Assembly (NCBI GenBank): GCA_045594645.1
Contig: JAZNYY010000040.1
Coordinates: forward strand, 1-25,615
Direction: 5' to 3'
DNA from: Fimenecus sp045594645
Lineage (GTDB): Bacteria > Bacillota > Clostridia > Oscillospirales > Acutalibacteraceae
Length of the DNA: 25,615 nt
The notes beneath the pieces are model-generated. The model did not search any database and was not told the origin of the DNA. It worked only from the letters and a program-made list of their open reading frames with translations. A program made the translations under genes and the position numbers. Below, in pieces: positions 23,759 through 25,615 of the stretch (within the stretch, counting starts at the first letter, position 1; every line of letters begins with the position of its first letter).

Positions 23759-24664
23759 ATGAGTAAACACACCTTTACATTATGGCTACAAAATCAATTG
23801 ACATCAGCAAGATGTGCTTTGCTTGTGGTTTATGAACAACGAGACAAACTCATGTATATTGACGGTCCACAGCTTGAAAGAGACTATATGAAAAAAATAG
23901 GTGCTTTTGAAGAATCAGTTATTCGTGAAGAAATGGAATGTGAACTGTTAGAAAAAAAGCAAATGCTAATTCAAACAGCAATTAACCGTCACGAACCAAT
24001 TGATGAAGCAGCAATAGATGCTGAAATCGACAAATATCGTCAGCAGTTGTTAAAAGAAGCTGAAGGCAATGGTGAGCCAAAAGAATTCGCTGAGCTTTCT
24101 GATGAACAATCTGAAGAATTGCAAAAAATATATCGTCAGATTGTAAATGATTTTCATCCACAAATGCATCCTGAAATGACGGAAGTTCAGCGTAACCTTT
24201 TTGACAAAGCACAAGAAGCGTATCGACGTCGTGATTTAGAAGCATTAAAACTTATTTGTGATATGCTTTATGGCTCTCAAGATGATGAATTATTACTTCA
24301 ATTTTTGCTTGAAATGATTAAGCAAAATAATGAAGTAAATAATGATGAAACTCCTGCAAAAGATTATGGTACCGACTACGCACTTGCGGACATAATTTAC
24401 AATTGCTTTGTGCCAACTACAGAAGAAGCAACCATCAAACAAGAGTATCTTAAATATACTCAAACAACAGATGAGATAATAAATGAAATTGACATGATAC
24501 GTTCTAAATTTCCTTATACTGCAGCCGAAATGCTTGCTGACGAAAAGAAAATTGAAGAATACAGAAATGAACTTTCTTTGCGAATGCAAAATGCTACAAA
24601 AGAAAAAGAACGTCGAACTAATATTATTCGTGAAATGATAGAGGGTGTAGCTACACATGGATAA
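23759..24664 (+). CDS. Degenerate J-domain-like coiled-coil protein
   Basis: A 301-residue soluble protein rich in Glu, Lys and Gln, largely alpha-helical, with likely coiled coils at about 35-105 and 225-295. The segment 113-170, containing LQKIYRQIVNDFHPQMHPEM then FDKAQEAYRRRDLEALKLI, has the layout of a J domain: helix II, the HPD loop and helix III. The HPD tripeptide reads HPQ (133-135). The Asp is essential for Hsp70 stimulation in classical J proteins, so this one may only act as an adaptor. I chose the ATG at 23759 with GGAGG 9 nt upstream, 1 nt after the AAA+ stop. It overlaps the HIRAN gene by 8 nt. No closer family is recognised. Confidence 0.75.
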   Translation: MSKHTFTLWLQNQLTSARCALLVVYEQRDKLMYIDGPQLERDYMKKIGAFEESVIREEMECELLEKKQMLIQTAINRHEPIDEAAIDAEIDKYRQQLLKEAEGNGEPKEFAELSDEQSEELQKIYRQIVNDFHPQMHPEMTEVQRNLFDKAQEAYRRRDLEALKLICDMLYGSQDDELLLQFLLEMIKQNNEVNNDETPAKDYGTDYALADIIYNCFVPTTEEATIKQEYLKYTQTTDEIINEIDMIRSKFPYTAAEMLADEKKIEEYRNELSLRMQNATKEKERRTNIIREMIEGVATHG

Positions 24665-25118
24665 ACTTATGCAAGAAGCACCGCAATCATTTAGAGGCAG
24701 AATGTACAATCGTGATAGTTCAAAGCCAAAAGAGTACAGAATTCTTGTCCTAAAAACAGGCATTGCGGGCATACAATTCCATATTAAAAACGAAGACGAG
24801 CAAAAAGCCCTTGATGCAATTAAGCCCGGTGATGAGCTTTTACTGTATCGTGAACCAGACAATAAATATGATGAATGGGCTATAGCGGTGCACCTTACTG
24901 AAGACGACAAGTTAGGATTTATAACACGCTTTAAAAATGAAACTATTGCAAGACTTATGGATGCAGGAAAAAAATTCATTGGCGTTGTTGATGACCCAAA
25001 AACTGACCCTGTTGCAAAAGAAATAGTAAAAAAAGAAAAGGAACGCAACCGAAACGCTCCAACAGAGAATATGGCTATCCCATTTTCAATTTTTTTAATT
25101 GAAGAAAAACAAATCTAA
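24657..25118 (+). CDS. Stand-alone HIRAN-domain protein
   Basis: A 153-residue protein built around a HIRAN domain at about 36-112. The strands are GIAGIQFHIKN, PGDELLLYREPDNKYDEWAI (57-76), and KLGFITRFKNETIARLMDAG (85-104), then FIGVVDD. The REPxNxYDxxAIxV and LG-x-I-x-R/P-x3-x-x-A patterns are the family hallmarks. HIRAN domains bind free 3' ends of single-stranded DNA, best known from the HLTF/Rad5 SNF2 remodellers. Here the domain is not fused to a helicase, although a SNF2 helicase remnant lies 2.8 kb upstream. The C-terminal ~40 residues are basic (KEIVKKEKERNRN) and end in a hydrophobic strand. The start overlaps the previous gene by 8 nt, with GAGGGTG upstream. Confidence 0.85.
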   Translation: MDKLMQEAPQSFRGRMYNRDSSKPKEYRILVLKTGIAGIQFHIKNEDEQKALDAIKPGDELLLYREPDNKYDEWAIAVHLTEDDKLGFITRFKNETIARLMDAGKKFIGVVDDPKTDPVAKEIVKKEKERNRNAPTENMAIPFSIFLIEEKQI

Positions 25119-25156
25119 TTTTCAATATTTCGTATTAATAATTAATAAATACAAAA

Positions 25157-25205
25157 ATGCCTATGAAGTGAGATTTTTTTCATCTAACCTCATAGGCGTT
25201 TTTCT
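25157..25205. terminator. Bidirectional intrinsic terminator between convergent genes
   Basis: GCCTATGA (25159-25166) pairs with TCATAGGC (25190-25197). An inner GTGAGAT/ATCTAAC stem with one mismatch extends the helix around a T-rich loop. On the plus strand GTTTTT follows, and on the minus strand the stem is followed by ATTTTTGT. It serves the HIRAN operon (stop at 25118) and the small minus-strand gene (stop at 25207). Confidence 0.9.
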
Positions 25206-25206
25206 T

Positions 25207-25374
25207 TTATTCTTGCTCAATTTCACTTGGAAGGTTGCCTATAAATTCAAAAGCATCCTTCGAGATAACAAATGGCTGTGTGAATGCATTCTGAAAAAGA
25301 TTATGACTCAGTTGAACTTGAAGTTTTTTGTGAGTCTTATGTGAGAAATGACCACTTATAGATTTAACATTCAT
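25207..25374 (-). CDS. Small hypothetical protein (55 aa)
   Basis: On the minus strand an ATG at 25372-25374 opens a 55-codon frame ending in TAA. The protein begins MNVKSISGHFSHKTHKKLQV and ends GNLPSEIEQE. It is basic and His/Lys-rich in the first third, polar in the middle and acidic at the end, with no membrane segment or recognised motif. AAAGGA (25385-25390) lies 10 nt before the ATG. The stop codon sits just before the shared terminator, which is what a real convergent gene would look like. A plus-strand frame across the same bases is AT-rich and crosses the terminator, so it is not preferred. The function is unknown. Three hairpins lie upstream in its leader. Confidence 0.5.
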   Translation of the reverse strand: MNVKSISGHFSHKTHKKLQVQLSHNLFQNAFTQPFVISKDAFEFIGNLPSEIEQE

Positions 25375-25444
25375 ATGAATCAAATCCTTTCATAAAACAA
25401 TAAATTAAATACACCCTGCGGAGCATTCATATTTATTATGATAG

Positions 25445-25537
25445 ATAACACTGGCTTGCACGCGAAAGTGTGCAAACAGTTATTAAGTTAATTGAACGCC
25501 AAAGCGTTCAAAAAATAAAGCAGTTGTAACAACCGCT
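25445..25537. other. Three consecutive hairpins upstream of the small minus-strand gene
   Basis: Hairpin 1: TTGCACGC-GAAA-GTGTGCAA (25456-25475), extended outward by CTG/CAG and ATAA/TTAT to 25445-25483. Hairpin 2: TTGAACGC-CAAA-GCGTTCAA (25492-25511), a perfect 8-bp stem. Hairpin 3: AGCAGTTG-TAA-CAACCGCT (25519-25537), with one A-C mismatch. All three have 3-4 nt loops and ~8-bp stems. The remaining bases of 25375-25615 show no gene I can support. Confidence 0.55.
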
Positions 25538-25615
25538 GATAAAAAACTCATATTCCAGAGCAGTGGACACGTTTTTAGAGATGGGCAGACTTGTCCCTAT
25601 ATATAAAAAAGGACA

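Noticed and set aside
24293..25048. A 251-codon open frame on the minus strand, Phe/Ser-rich
   Set aside because: Antisense to the J-like and HIRAN genes, which have ribosome binding sites, overlap-type coupling and recognisable domains.
25099..25344. An 81-codon plus-strand frame after the HIRAN gene
   Set aside because: It runs through the strong terminator hairpin and is antisense to the better-supported 55-residue gene; it is AT-rich and has no motif.
25541..25615. A plus-strand frame running off the right edge that reads SRAVDTFLEMGRLVPIYKKG
   Set aside because: It looks protein-like but is too short, lacks a clear start or ribosome binding site, and continues outside the window, so no call is made.

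Overview
The window looks like low-GC Firmicutes DNA, probably a gut-type Clostridia (Oscillospirales/Eubacteriales-like) and possibly a metagenomic contig. The reasons are the AT-rich composition, strong GGAGG-type ribosome binding sites, sigma-A-like promoters (TTGACT-N17/18-TATAAT) and the protein families present. The first ~120 bases are an exception: they are GC-richer and encode what reads as the last residues of a Bacteroidetes SusC/RagA outer-membrane protein, fused into the 3' end of a Clostridia-type gene. This is most likely an assembly chimera.

Bases ~120-17240 (minus strand) are one long exopolysaccharide/capsule operon of 17 genes, read right to left from a good promoter at 17324-17352. 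It begins with a priming sugar-phosphate transferase. An aldo/keto reductase and a two-subunit transketolase follow, then TviB/TviC-type enzymes that should make UDP-GalNAcA from UDP-GlcNAc. After these come GT4 and GT2 glycosyltransferases, a small NAD-dependent epimerase/reductase, an EpsG-type polymerase, a GINT1-like beta-propeller protein, another GT-A-like enzyme, a GT-D enzyme and a pyruvyl transferase. Many genes overlap by 4 nt (ATGA), so translation is coupled. No flippase or chain-length regulator is in the window.

Bases 17460-19838 (plus strand) are a divergent two-gene operon: a CofE-like gamma-glutamyl ligase and a GMP synthase that has only the ATP-pyrophosphatase/dimerisation part and no glutamine amidotransferase domain. 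Right after its stop codon come two tandem copies (19841-20446 and 20447-21064) of a ~0.6 kb noncoding, A/G-rich, hairpin-rich repeat. Each copy carries a strong intrinsic terminator.

Bases 21220-25615 are an accessory region. It holds a 3'-truncated remnant of a large SNF2-type helicase (minus strand) next to a perfect but orphan Shine-Dalgarno sequence. A regulatory-looking intergenic region with several palindromes follows, then a compact three-gene operon: a TerB-like/AAA+ ATPase of the SpoVK/CbbX type, a degenerate J-domain protein with HPQ instead of HPD, and a stand-alone HIRAN-domain protein. The operon ends in a terminator that appears bidirectional and is shared with a 55-residue gene on the opposite strand. 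The last ~170 bases contain three consecutive small hairpins upstream of that gene. The TerB/AAA-J-HIRAN operon is the best candidate for a little-described system, possibly in DNA-damage or phage response; that role is inference from domains and context.

No tRNA, rRNA, CRISPR array, insertion sequence or integrase was seen.
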